From contig CAIIXF020000009.1 in assembly GCA_903813345.2 (NCBI GenBank), forward strand, positions 36,387,759-36,451,758: a stretch of 64,000 nt of DNA. The letters run 5' to 3'. Source of the DNA: Owenia fusiformis. Its lineage: Eukaryota; Annelida; Polychaeta; Sabellida; Oweniidae. Shown here piece after piece: positions 13,301 through 24,463 of this stretch. The notes beneath the pieces are model-generated. The model worked only from the letters and a program-made list of their open reading frames with translations. It did not search any database and had not been told where the DNA came from. The translations under genes and the position numbers were made by a program. Position 1 is the stretch's first letter. Each line of letters begins with the position of its first letter.

Positions 13301-16041
13301 TTTGATTGAGAAACACCCTCTCCATAATTCCTTAGACGAGGCGTACCTGTTGCATTTTCTACAATGATGAGATCTAGGTGCTTTGTAGCCCTCACAGAAA
13401 TGACAGTACTGCAGGTATTTTGTGTCTTCAACATTTTCCTGCAAACACAATGTAGTGTAGTTATTATACATGTACATGTAATTCACAATTGATAAGGTTG
13501 GTTGGATTGTGAAATGAGACTTAAAGCCCCACTATACTTAATAACCCAGATGCGAGTAGAAATAATCTTGATTTACGTCATTAAAAATTCAAAATTCAGT
13601 CAAAGTAATATCATATTTGAAATCTATATGTAAAATTACAACTAGAAATGTGGTTTTAAAAAGTGTTTATCAACATTGAAAAATTAATTTTCTTTGAAAA
13701 TGTGACTTCTAGCTCGGGGAGATTCCCCATAGACCCCAAGCTATAAAATCACAAAAAATGAAATATCTTTTCTTTTAGTGACCAGATAATATTTTGCTTT
13801 ACTGGACATATTTTCATTAGTATAAGTATCAGACACATAAGGGTTATATGAAAATTGAGCCACTTAAATTGATAATATTCAAGTTTAAGGGAACTTTCTT
13901 ATATACCTGCCATGTTAATTAACCCAAATCAGCCACCTGGTGGTGAAACTGGTAACTAACTACTCGCATTTGGGTAATTGAGAAGAAAAAAAGATCATTG
14001 AAACATATTACTCACACAGTCGCTCAAATATAACACAAAGTTTGATTTGCTTTAATATTGAACCAAGAAAAAAATAACTCACACAGAAAAAAACATTTTA
14101 AGTTCAGAGATCATTAGGACATGCACATGCTAAACAAAGTGCATCTTTTTAATTACTTTTGATTTAAAAGATGGCGACACTTCTATAAAAATGAATGTAT
14201 CATGTAATACAAACAACTTCGCCACCTTTCAATGACATTGATAAAAACTTGATATACAAGACACACAGTGATAAATATCGCACTTTGAAGAGCAAACTGG
14301 CCACCATGCAATTTACCCAGCATGGCCAAAACCAAATCAGACCTTGGCACTATAGTCTGCTCTTGCATCTGTAAACATTTCAAGTTGACAAGGTTAGCGG
14401 TTTTCCTGCAATTTTGATGACAAGAATTTATTTTAGTCTTGAACTTTGGGAAAATTTAGATAACATTGTTTGTGACCTAATTTGATGACCTTCGACCTTG
14501 AAAATTTCACTTTTTCAGACCTCAATAGGTCTTTTGTAATTAAGCTGACCTAAATTTAAATCCAAAATATCAATTTAGAAAATCAAATTTTTGACCTTTT
14601 CAAGGTCACTGAAGATCAACGAAAGGTCAAATCTGAAATCTAAGGTCAGATTTGAACTTCTGAGAACTTGTAGACGTTTTTTAAAAAAAAATTTGGTCAA
14701 TTTGGAGCAAGTTGAAAAATTCAAAATGGCCGCCACGTAGTTTACCTAGCATGCCCTAAACCTAATCAGATCTTGGCACTAGTCTGCTATTGCATGTGTA
14801 AAAATTTCAAGTTGAACAGGTTAGCGATTTTCTTGGAATTTTGATGACAAGAATTGATTTGTAGTCTCAAACTTTGAGAAACTTGGATAACATCATTTGT
14901 GACCTAGTTTAATGACCTTGACCTTCGACCTTGAAAATTTCACTTTTTCAGACCTCAGTAGGTGTTTTGTAATTAAGCTGACCTAAATTTAAATCCAAAA
15001 TATCAATTTAGAAAATCAACTTTTTTGACCTTTTCAAGGTCACTGAAGGTGAATGAAAGGTCAAATCTGAAATCTAAGGTCAGATTTGAACTTCTGAGAA
15101 CTTGTAGATGTTTTTAAAAAAAAAAATTGGTCAATTTGGAGCAAGTTGAAAAATTCAAAATGGCCGCCAGATTGAAAAATTCAAAATGGTCACCATGTAA
15201 TTCAGCCAGCATACCCAAAACCTAATCAGATCTTGGCAATAGTCTGCTCTTGCATCTGTAAAAATTTCAAGTTGAACGGATAAGTGGTTTTCCTGGAATT
15301 TTGATGACAAGATTTGTTGAAAAATTCAAAATGGCCGCCACGTAGTTTACCCAGCATGCCCTTAACCTAATTAGATCTTGGTACTAGTCTGCTCTTGCAT
15401 CTGTAAAAATTTCAAGTTGAACAGGTTAGCAGTTATCCTGGAAATTAGATGACAAGATTTAGTTTATGTGCCGCCCGCCCGCACGCCCACACGCCCGCCC
15501 AGCAGCACAAGACGACGACAATATAGCACTTTTTCAAAGTGCGATAATAAGGAGGGGAGGCATTATTTCCGATACTTCATAATGTTGCAGAGTTCTCAAC
15601 TGGAGTAATTTTCACCTCAGTGAAATAATGTTCTCATTTTTGCATTTTACTAAATAATTTCAAAAACTCATAAAAATTTTCTAAACTGGATGCAAATGAA
15701 TTCTTCATTAATTTTTGAATTCTCAAATAGTCATTCACCTGACTGTGTTCCAATATTATACAGTACCAGAATAGTAAAATCATTATTATATAACATCTAC
15801 TTACTGGTTTCCAGCCATAAGGAACGAATCCAGGTCCAACAAAGGCAGCCCTGAAGAAATTGTACAATGTAATGATATTCCACGTTAGAAACACTGCCAT
15901 ATTAATCTTTCCCCCCAGCGTAGAGACTGGCCACCATTGCAGTGTGATATGGACAGTAGAACTGGTAATGGTGAATATTATTGTGAGAGCAATCAATGGT
16001 CCCCAGTGGATGATCTGTTTCAGCTTTGCTAGGACACTCAT
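10384..16041 (-). CDS. ZDHHC6: Palmitoyltransferase ZDHHC6
   Basis: ER membrane S-acyltransferase that adds palmitate to cysteines of ER proteins. Seven exons on the minus strand join in phase: 16041-15805, 13438-13347, 12741-12585, 12302-12168, 11727-11509, 10828-10641 and 10537-10384, giving 393 residues (human 413). TM segments 1-2 lie in exon 1. The Cys-rich domain (YLQYCHFCEGYKAPRSHHC) leads to the catalytic DHHC motif at residues 116-119, with Cys119 the acyl carrier, and further TM segments follow. The C-terminal half carries IEQLKQKAD and the variant SH3 region ending in YWLYGDK and RGWFPRR. The protein ends KKTD, a dilysine-type ER-retention tail where vertebrates have KKNR. The start ATG directly follows an acceptor (TTTTAG), so the 5' UTR must lie in an upstream exon that I could not place. 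The second-largest intron (13439-15804) is filled by repeats. Confidence 0.95.
10945..11080 (-). mobile_element. Short copy of the GTGGTGACA repeat family
   Basis: Read on the minus strand it starts with ATGTCACCACCAGAAGTGG and ends with GGTGGTGACATTTTGCATG then TTAATGCCTTG. It is the same beginning and end as the 2-kb copy at 36102-38121, but with almost no interior. It lies in the ZDHHC6 intron between 10829 and 11508. Confidence 0.7.
13542..13977. mobile_element. MITE-like element in a ZDHHC6 intron
   Basis: TAACCCAGATGCGAGTAG at the left is matched inversely by CTACTCGCATTTGGGTA at the right, about 436 bp apart. The interior is AT-rich and noncoding. A TA-type target site is possible but not proven. 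Confidence 0.65.
14271..15550. mobile_element. Family-2 repeat element with internal tandem copies
   Basis: It begins ATCGCACTTTGAA and ends with the inverse TTCAAAGTGCGAT. Inside, a unit with AAATGGCCGCC, CCAGCATG, CTAATCAGATCTTGGCA and GTCTGCTCTTGCATCTGTAA recurs about four times. A second module (CAAGGTCACTGAAG, AGGTCAGATTTGAACTTCTG) recurs twice. The right end has a C/G-rich run of CCCGCC words near 15472-15502. A short relative lies at 21291-21474. Noncoding. Confidence 0.75.
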
Positions 16042-17320
16042 CTAAAATAAACAATTGTAAAGTTGTGAATGATAAATACATATACAAATACGCTTAGATT
16101 GCACCAAACAGTATCGAAATTAAAAAATTCTGAGGGAACTTGGCCCCCAGATCCCCTGTATTGTGTTCCCCGAAAGGACGGAGCACCTCTAAATAAAGAC
16201 CTAACCCATTCTCAATCTGTTCATCAGAATCATCACTGAACAAATATTTCACTCTATTGAGGTGAATGAATACCTGTGCATATTTCACAAGTGATATTCC
16301 ACAAAGCCAGGAGGGCTAGTGGAATATCATCTTTTGAAAGTGTTTTATCATCATACTGTCTGTCACTGTCATACTTGTAATCTTCAGAAATTGAACAAAA
16401 TAAACAACTTGGTTGTTATTATTATTAAGTTTATTTAGCGATCTTTTTTTATCATTTCAGGCCTCCATTTTGAAGATCTAGAGCAATTGCTAGACGACTC
16501 TGGGATTCAATTGTGGGCCTCTTTTTAAAGATCTAAAGCAATTGCTAGACCCATCTGGGAATCAATTGCGGGCCTCTATTTTGAAGAGCAACAAATTGGC
16601 GAACTTTTTAAGAAAATAAACAATATATCCTCTGTTTCATGTGTTTTTGGGGCCCTAACAATAATATTACTGCAAATGTTCCAGAGTTAAGAAATTGTTT
16701 CAATTGAGTAGGGGCAGTATACTTCAAAAATACCTTAAGGCCAGGGGTTCAAACTAGGGATGGTCAGGGTTCTGTAAATGGACATATATTTTTGTTTGGC
16801 CTCAGAAGAATGAGATTTTTGGGATATTCTAAGTATTCGATCCATGAGTAGACAAAAACCATGGGCTTTCAACTAGAAGGGTAGGCAACTTCCCATATTT
16901 CATACATAAACATTCCCATGGGTTTTCAAAATTGGAGAATGTACACATTCCAAGAAAATCTTATTTTGTACTTTTTATTGATGATTAAAAGAAATAACTC
17001 AAAAATAAAAACACGATCTTCTTCATACATCTTGATAATTTAAAGCTGGATTAGCTCCGAAACGCAATCTTGGGTTGTTTCGGGGGTGAACTTTATCATT
17101 TTGAGCTTAATGAGAGATTATAGAATGATGAACAAATGGGGCAAATCTTGTGTAGAAATACTTACGATAAATGTGTCATTTCAAAGATTTTTCATTGAAT
17201 TTGCTTTGATCGGTGCCGGCGATATGATTTTGGAAAGGTTTCTAAATGAAGAACGTGACGTCACATCCGAATCATAGCATTCAAAATAAGTAGCGTTTAA
17301 TTACTTCTTCCTCTCATAAT
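16042..17320. other. Region upstream of ZDHHC6, no gene recognised
   Basis: Presumably contains the unplaced 5' UTR exon or promoter of ZDHHC6. Apart from the tandem repeat at 16460-16590 it holds diverged AT-rich sequence and no convincing open frame. Confidence 0.35.
16460..16590. repeat. 55-56-bp tandem repeat
   Basis: Starts of GGCCTC at about 16460, 16516 and 16571 head two full copies and one partial copy of a unit containing GAGCAATTGCTAGAC, CTGGGA and TCAATTG. Confidence 0.75.
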
Positions 17321-17323
17321 AAT

Positions 17324-17391
17324 ACGGTGGTGTAGCGGGTAGAATCCTCGCTGAGCACGCGGGAGGCCCGGGTTCGAATCCCGCATTAGCC
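17324..17391 (+). pseudogene. tRNA-like sequence (SINE head or tRNA pseudogene)
   Basis: A perfect Pol III B box (GGTTCGAATCC, 17371-17381) follows an A-box-like TGTAGCGGGTAGA. An anticodon-type stem CTCGC/GCGGG closes a 7-nt loop TGAGCAC. A T-rich Pol III terminator starts at 17392. The T stem has a C-C mismatch, the D arm is short, position 33 is G rather than T, and no 5' segment pairs with the 3' end ATTAGCC. It is therefore more likely a decayed or SINE-derived tRNA than a working gene. Confidence 0.5.
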
Positions 17392-17910
17392 TTTTTATTT
17401 TTTTAACTAAATGATTGTTCTTTGATATTACGCAGAAAAAAACAATTTTTATTTACATAAACTTCATATTAGAGCTTGAAAATGTAAAAACAATATATGT
17501 CAACATATTGTGTTTTGGAGCGATGTGCAGGTTTAATAAAAATTGGAATTCATCATAATTATGACAATACAGAAAGTGAACATTCTCCCACAAATTATGT
17601 TTTTATAGGAATGTGTTCTTGAATAATTACCCACAATGCAATACTCAAAGAGAACATCTTGATAACTCTTATTCTTATTGGTCTCTTTTGTTTACTTTTA
17701 TATGATATTGAATATATTTTATGATTAAATCATATCAAAAATTGATTTTTATTCAAAATAATACTAAAACATATACATTTATCTAATACTTTTTGAAATA
17801 TTGCCATAAAAGGGAAGCATGTCATTGCTCATTTTGAAGGTCTCATGTTATTACATAGAGTTGCATACCCTTCTAGTTGAAAGCCCATGCAAAAACACAT
17901 GTGCTACAGT

Positions 17911-18401
17911 CACGGACGTCAAGTACGTTTCTGGCGAAAGCTGGAGCATAGATTATTTAGAGGACTGGAAACAAGATGGCAGTCTATTTCAATTCTGGCA
18001 GTTCATTTTGGCCTATTTCTCACTATTGACTCAGTTGTTCATCTAGTTTTACTTACCTTAGATGCTTAGTAATCTATTTAGTATAATTTTGTTTCCAAAA
18101 TTATTGTCATTTGCGATAATTAGTACTAAAAGTACTTTGAACAAATCAGCTGCCATTTGCTTGGCTTAATCGTACCAGTCCACAAAAACAGTGAAATCAT
18201 ATTAAAGATACCAATTAAACTTTAAAATTGAGGCAGATGCGATACAAAAAGACTCTATTAATACAGATATACAGGTTACAGTCACCAAGATGAGCTAATT
18301 TCAGGGGAGATTCGGGAAATAAAAAGGTAGGTCATTCTGGTTTCCAGTCCTCTAAATAATCTATGCTCCGGCTTTCGCCAGAAACTTACTTGACGTCCGT
18401 G
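17911..18401. mobile_element. hAT-like non-autonomous transposon (491 bp)
   Basis: Terminal inverted repeats of about 62 bp begin CACGGACGTCAAGTA and differ at only a few positions. The octamer GCTACAGT directly flanks both ends (17903-17910 and 18402-18409) as an 8-bp target-site duplication. An 8-bp duplication is characteristic of hAT elements. The interior has no transposase. Confidence 0.85.
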
Positions 18402-18409
18402 GCTACAGT

Positions 18410-19387
18410 GTTTGTTTGAGGGATGTTCTGAAGGTTGGTCAATATTTCTGGTGATTTTTCCAATTTAGTGTCTCATCTTGATGTTCATTTATTGAGATTA
18501 GCCTACTGCTCCATACGATCTGGCTGGCATCTGTGGTTTTCCCCCAGCAAAGCAAAAGCCAAAAATTGAAAAATATCAAAATAATTATTCTCTCGAAAAG
18601 AGCAAGTACGTAAAAAAATACTCACTTTTCGTTGATTGGAGTTGTACCTCGTATGTAGTTGTATAACATAAACCCTATCAACACTAAACAAATCCTAATT
18701 ATAACGAAGGGATTGACAAAAACTAAAAAATTGTAAAAAGTTCAAAATTTTCTCTACCATTATTGCGCATGCGTAGTACAAATGACACCGAACGAAATTG
18801 CATTCTGACCCGGGGAAAACCAGTATATCTTGACCCGGGGAAAGCCAGTATATCTTGCGGATTCTAGATGTGCAAGCCGCTGGTAAGCCGAAGGGAGTGT
18901 GTAACACGACCAATGAGATGAGATATTGTTGCAACGTAGATGCAGCAAAATAAAATAGTGAGGACCATGGCATCCATCCTTCCAAGGGAAAAGTTAACTT
19001 TTGTTTCACCAGCCCTTTTCCGATTATCCTGAGAGTTGAATACAAATAATAATCACTGACTTACAGAAACTCTTAGAAACTTTTTATGAGTCCAAGGTAT
19101 AATAAATTTCATGAAAATACATTATTTGATAATCAGCATTGATTTGAGATTTTGAATACACTTTGCCTTAAAAAGTGCATGTAGGGATATGGGAGAAGCA
19201 GGATCAAAGGCAGGTCATGATGCTGGAGATCAAATTAGATAGTGAGTCACTTCGTACACAGTAAAGTATTAATTTGATTTAAAGGAACTGACACAGGTAA
19301 TTAGTAACAGGTAATAGGACTTGGATTTCGAAGATGGTATATTTCTTGGTTTTACAAATTCAAATAAATAGCTTGAATGAAATAACA
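18410..19387. other. Intergenic stretch with a small tandem duplication
   Basis: No gene recognised. A 25-bp unit starting TGACCCGGGGAAA is tandemly duplicated at 18806-18830 and 18831-18855 with one mismatch. Confidence 0.5.
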
Positions 19388-19396
19388 ATAAATATT

Positions 19397-20951
19397 GGCT
19401 TTGTATAAAAAACCTCCTACCCACGTACCCTCGTACCCACGTACGTGGGTCCTGACCCAGTCTTTAAAGAGTTAAATCTTTAACATTTTTTAAACATTAT
19501 TCTATCTCAATGTATGCTTAATTATGGATGAATTTATGTACCCATATGCCTTTATTTCTAGATCGGACATCTGTCTCGTCATAAAATAAAGCCGGCATTG
19601 CATAATGTTCATTTGAGCTATTTGAGTGTTGTTTTTGATATATCGAAGCGATTTTTTGTTGATCGGGCAGTCCTACAGTGTACAACCAATCTATTGCTTG
19701 GCGCAAATTGGCCACATGGGGCATGTGTTGTAAAGTGCTGTAGTTTTTGACTCCATGAGCAGAATATGGTCAAACTTTCACAACAAAATTCACATTGAAT
19801 GACCTGAATGATTCTGGATTGACGAAGTTATTCAACTTTTCATCGGTCCTGTTTTTTAACACCCAGTGTAGTTTCGATTTTTATCACATATACTTTTTAT
19901 TCTTTCAAAGTATTCATTGTTTGCACGACAGATTTGAACTATACGTGTAATTTGTCTTATGTCTTTTATTTAATTTAACATCAGAATTGGAGATACAAAG
20001 TGATAGAGTGATCAATTCACACGATCTCAAGGAATAATAAAGGCTGCATTTCTGTTTAACCGTGGCGCAATTGAATAACGAAATATTTGAAAAGTAGAAG
20101 GATTTGCTATATTCGTTTTTGATCGCTTTTTGGCACAATTTAAGGATAATTGTGCGCACTAGTTCAGTGAATCATTTAGATGGAATTAAAAGTTAGAGTT
20201 GCCAAACTTATGCAGGGGAGTGTAAGTTTGGTTTTGTAAACTTCGACATTATTCATGGCCGTTTGATCCATAATTAGGTAATATGAAGAGTAGAGTTTTA
20301 TTTTGACAATGATTTGATGTAAAACTGGTTTGAATGATAAAAGTTCAGCTTTGTAGTTTCTAGCTTTTTGCGCGTAAAACGTGAATACAATGGACAACAA
20401 CGACACCAAATCTTTGATTTACATACGTTAATAACGTATAATATTCGTAAGAATGAATTCTAATAACATTTGAAATAAACATCTAATAAAATGTGGTGAA
20501 TTTAATTGGTTGGAAACTCTAAGAAATATATTTTTAAAAAGATGTCAACTTTTGGACAAGGGTAAACTTCCCGGGACATTTACAATCTGCATGAGGTAAC
20601 AGGAGGCACGGATTGCACTGAACGAAGGCTAGGAGATTGCTAATCAGCACTGATGTGTTATACAGGTAAGACTGCCCGATCAACAAAAATCATTTCGACA
20701 TATCAAAAACATAAATCAAATAGCTCAAAAATAATGAACATTTATGCAATTCCGGCTTTATTTTATTTTACTAGAGAGATGTCAGACCTATAAATAAAGG
20801 CATATGGATGCATAAATTCATCTATAATTCAGGATAAACTGAGATTGAATAATGTTTTAAACATTTAAAAATTTAACTCTTTAAAGACTGGGTCAGGACC
20901 CACGTACGTGGGTACGAGGGTACGTGGGTAGGAGGTTTTTTATACAAAGCC
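19397..20951. mobile_element. Mutator-like (MULE) non-autonomous transposon
   Basis: Terminal inverted repeats of roughly 280 bp: 19397 to about 19680 against about 20667-20951, with outer ends GGCTTTGTATAAAAAACCTC matching perfectly. The nonamer ATAAATATT is exactly repeated outside both ends (19388-19396 and 20952-20960). Long TIRs plus a 9-bp target-site duplication are diagnostic of Mutator-like elements. The TIR contains the palindrome CCCACGTACGTGGG. The interior of about 1 kb has no transposase-like frame. Confidence 0.88.
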
Positions 20952-21290
20952 ATAAATATTGACAAAATACAATATAATTTGGTGATCAGTGATTTTATTT
21001 CATCTGTACATGTGTAAACAGTACAAGTGTTATCATTCTCAAACATGTAGTAGTCATGATTATAAATATGGTTGCAAATTTCCAGTTTATAATAAATATT
21101 ATTTAGCATTTAGCCTTATTCTTACAAAAATACGAAATTGAAATATACATATTCAAATATACAATTATTTTTATTGTAGCTCATTATAGACTCACTGCTA
21201 ACTGAAAAAAATACAGTTAGGCTACAATGTGTGCACTGTCATTAATTCATTTTTTATACCATTTGGCAATATTTGTGCAAAAGGCACATG

Positions 21291-21474
21291 CGATAAATAT
21301 CACACTAGAAGAGCAAAATGGTCACCTTGTAAACATCCCAGCATGCCCAAAAGCTAATCGGATTTTACCAGTACTCTGCTTTTGCATTTAAAAACAAGAT
21401 TTCTTACGCAACCTGGCTGTAAAGCCATCAGCACAAGATGCTGACAATATATCACTTTTGAAGTGTAATAAAAA
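21291..21474. mobile_element. Short copy of the family-2 repeat
   Basis: It starts ATATCACACTAGAAGAGCAA, contains AATGGTCACC, CCCAGCATGCCC and CTAATCGGATTTT, and ends CACTTTTGAAGTGTAATAA. This is the same order of words as in the 1.3-kb copy at 14271-15550, without the internal expansion. Confidence 0.65.
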
Positions 21475-21815
21475 TACCAAGTTGCTCACAAAACTATTAC
21501 TTGAATTGTACAATATTATACAGGATTATGACTAGTAATTTATATCTCAAGATTTTTATGTACTGTAATTGAATATATATTCAAAGATATAGAGAACTTG
21601 TGCCATGATGCAAGTTATATGTTGAAAGCAAATAAGTTAGATGCAAATGTGCTCTGGGTATGATAAAACTAAAAGCAAATCAAAATTGTGTTTTAATGCC
21701 AAACTAAAACGAAGCATGTGATAATTATAATCTTCAGTCTTTACACTGTACAATTACTGCATCTGCATTTGAAAGACAAAAACACCTACAACAATTATTA
21801 TATTTATAAAAATAG

Positions 21816-21875
21816 TTTATAACTATAATAATTATGATTTCATCATTTTATAACTATAATAATTATGATTTCATC
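21816..21875. repeat. 31-bp tandem duplication
   Basis: The words TTTATAACTATAATAATTA and TGATTTCATC occur twice, at 21816-21844 and 21847-21875, without a mismatch. Confidence 0.85.
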
Positions 21876-22411
21876 TTACTCCTAATTCCAGTCCTTTATT
21901 TTCATAAAACTAAATATGTAAAATTCATACATTGCCCAAAACTCCATAAAGGTACATGTACTGTCATTAGTCCACTAACTGAAATGTGCTTAGATGAATA
22001 TATTAACCAAGACTTGTAAGGCAAGTACAAGTTTATTGTCAAATAATTTAACAGTCTTATAATTGTGCTACAAAAGCAATTTACTCATACATGTGTATAT
22101 ATGAGGGATTATTCCCATCTACTTATAAATCTTTTTTCTTAACAGACCTGCTGTTTAACAATACTTTTTAATAAAGCCCATAACAATTAACATTTATTAA
22201 AAATAATTACCATTTCTCTCTTTTCTAAGAATTGAATATAAGTTAAATAATCTTTATTATGTTCCTAAAACGACTTCAGTTGTGGCCTATTCTAAATACA
22301 TGTAACTAACAACATACGTGTACACCAAACTTGACAAAATATGAAAATACTGTGCAGTACATGTATGTGCAGTACTTTGATAACATTTAATGCTAGCATC
22401 TATAATGAATA

Positions 22412-24429
22412 CTATAGATCTGTTGACACATTAGACTGCGACATATCTGATTGTGACATATTTGGCTGCGACAAATCAGATTGTAAGCCACTGGACTGAG
22501 CCACATTGGATTGTGATTCATTACGTGGTGGCACAGCACTTCTAAGCACATTATACACCTCTGACTGCGACAAGGTAGACTGAGTTATTACAGGCGCAGT
22601 ATTTGGTTGCTGATTGGTTGTTCCAATGTTGTCACTCCTAACAACCACCTCTTGATTGGCTGTCTCTGAATCCTCTGTTTGGAATGTAGGATTATCCACT
22701 CCAGCGTTTGTGGTAACAGCTGAAGGAATTACTGCAGGGGAACCCTGTGCCGTTGCTATGGCAACACCACCTGTACTTGGAGTTGACACCCCTATAGAAG
22801 GGGTGTTGATAGTAGCTTCACTGACTGTATAACTAGGAGGGTCAGTTGCATTATAGTTTGGGGGTGTGAGCACATTCACCATGCCTTCAATATTGATGAA
22901 ATATATTTCATGTCCCATAGACTCTTCATACGATGGAGGCATATCACCACTGTTGTTGCTATGACGACTTCTTCGACTAGCAACACTACCTGATCTACTT
23001 CGCCGTCTTCGTGGACTAACATATCGCACTGAAATAGAAAACAATATAGATTATAAAATTTGTGATGACATGACATCAACTATAATTATCATCATTAATA
23101 TCTAATAATATAGCATAATGCCTATCAGTGGCGGATCCAGGAACCAACAGGGGAAGGGCCCAAATTTGAGGTCAGAGAAAAAACCGAAAAGTGGGCCCAA
23201 ATTTTGAAAATTTGAGGCCCATTTTCTTCAAAATTTGGCCTAAATTTAAAAAATAAGGCCTTAGAAGGCCCAATAATAACCAAAAGGCCTACTTTTTGAG
23301 GCCTTTTTTGGCCTAAAATTTTTTAGGGCCCAACTTTTTTTTTTCTGGGCCAACCTTAGGGGGGGGGGCCCGGGCCATTTATTGAAAGGCCTTTATTAAA
23401 ATACAGTATACCTGCATATGGGTCTTCCCCATTCCTCCACTTGCGAGATATGATTAGCTTTCCCAACACAAAGCTACCAACCAGCATCAGAAACCCACAT
23501 ACTGAAACAAAAAATATGCATCTCAATAATAACATATGAACTTTTCAATGAAAAATTGTAATAAAGCACAATGTGAATGTAATGTACATTAATGTACATG
23601 TATCATTAACCACAGAGTATAGAAGTTGAATTAAAATTTAAAATGTGGTTTTCTGACAAGTCTTACAAAAACTGCAAAGGTTCCTGGTTCCAAGTTGCCT
23701 TCTTCCCTAGAGCTAGGGACATAAAACATTCAAACCCTACTGTGCTGGCATATTTCAACCAATCTGAGAGCCACATTTAAAATATGTTAACTTCAGTAAT
23801 TTGAGCAACGAGTTTGAATTTTCCTGACACATCTGTAAATGGCACTTAGATATCAGGCCCGTAGCCAGGGGGGGGGGGGTTCGATGGGTTCGAGTGAACC
23901 CCCCTGGCCAAAAAATCTTTCAAAATCATGCAGTTTTTCACCATTCTGAGCACTTTTTAAGTGATTTTGGCCATTTTTGAACTAAAATTGTCACAAGTGA
24001 ACCCCCCTGGAATTTTTCAAAAAGTGAACCCTCCTTGGCAAATCCTGGCTATGAGCCTGGATATACAATGGTCTTATTCATATGAGACATTCTACCATCA
24101 ATAAAAAAAATCATATGCTCACCTAAGCCTAGAAGAGCAAATGCTAGTGGGATAGAAACATTATGTTCACGATAGTAAGCATGGGCTGGTCCAACATAGG
24201 TGGCACCTAAGATCATAAATGTCAGTCCAACACTTGCGATTATAGTAAACACTGTCACTAACTGGCAGAATAGTTTTTTCCCTCCAGGGTACTGTATTTT
24301 ATCCCAGGCTTCTTGTGGGTTTGTTCCATAAGAATATGGGGTGTATGCTCTCCCAGCTGATGGTCGCACTGATACGGCACCATTTGAGTATCCTTGGACA
24401 CTTTGGCTTAGGTTTGGTACGCGAAACAT
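22412..24429 (-). CDS. Two-pass membrane protein with PPxY motifs
   Basis: Three coding exons (24429-24123, 23501-23412, 23028-22412) join in phase to a 337-residue protein. A cytosolic-type N-terminus is followed by two hydrophobic segments (about 53-76 and 92-115) separated by a short loop with an N-V-S sequon at 90-92. After an Arg/Ser-rich stretch (139-165), the long tail contains PPSY at 173-176, PPNY at 188-191 and PPSY at 196-199, then a Ser/Gln/Asn-rich end with repeated SQS, SQP and SQSD words. PPxY motifs bind WW domains, for example of NEDD4-family ubiquitin ligases, so this may be a trafficking or ubiquitination adaptor; that is inference. The architecture recalls TMEM139/TMEM171-type proteins but I cannot assign orthology. 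An acceptor at 24464-24466 shows that the 5' UTR continues in an upstream exon. Confidence 0.85.
23126..23394 (+). mobile_element. Family-3 dispersed repeat (CAGTGGCGGATCC)
   Basis: Begins CAGTGGCGGATCCAGGAA and is rich in GGCCC, GGCCT and AAATTTG words, ending in a G-run. A second copy with the same order is at 54639-54873. It lies in intron 2 of the PPxY membrane gene. Noncoding. Confidence 0.7.
23856..24060 (+). mobile_element. Family-4 dispersed repeat (TCAGGCCCGTAGCC)
   Basis: Begins TCAGGCCCGTAGCCAGG and a G-run, then GTGAACCCCCCTGG, AATCATGCAGTTTTTCACC and ATTCTGAGCA. An inverse copy is at 60577-60750. It lies in intron 1 of the PPxY membrane gene, about 60 bp from the end of its first coding exon. 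Confidence 0.75.
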
Positions 24430-24463
24430 TGTGGAATGAGACCCTTATGTAACCATCACATCA

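Larger units (their letters stand above)
20961..22411. other. Region downstream of the PPxY membrane gene
   Basis: AT-rich; probably includes its 3' UTR at the right-hand side. It holds the family-2 short copy (21291-21474) and a 31-bp-period duplication at 21816-21875. No other gene was recognised. Confidence 0.4.

Noticed and set aside
14183-14383. Minus-strand open frame as an additional ZDHHC6 exon
   Set aside because: The flanking exons already join in phase (GWKP to ENVED) as in the known family, and the frame overlaps the family-2 repeat.
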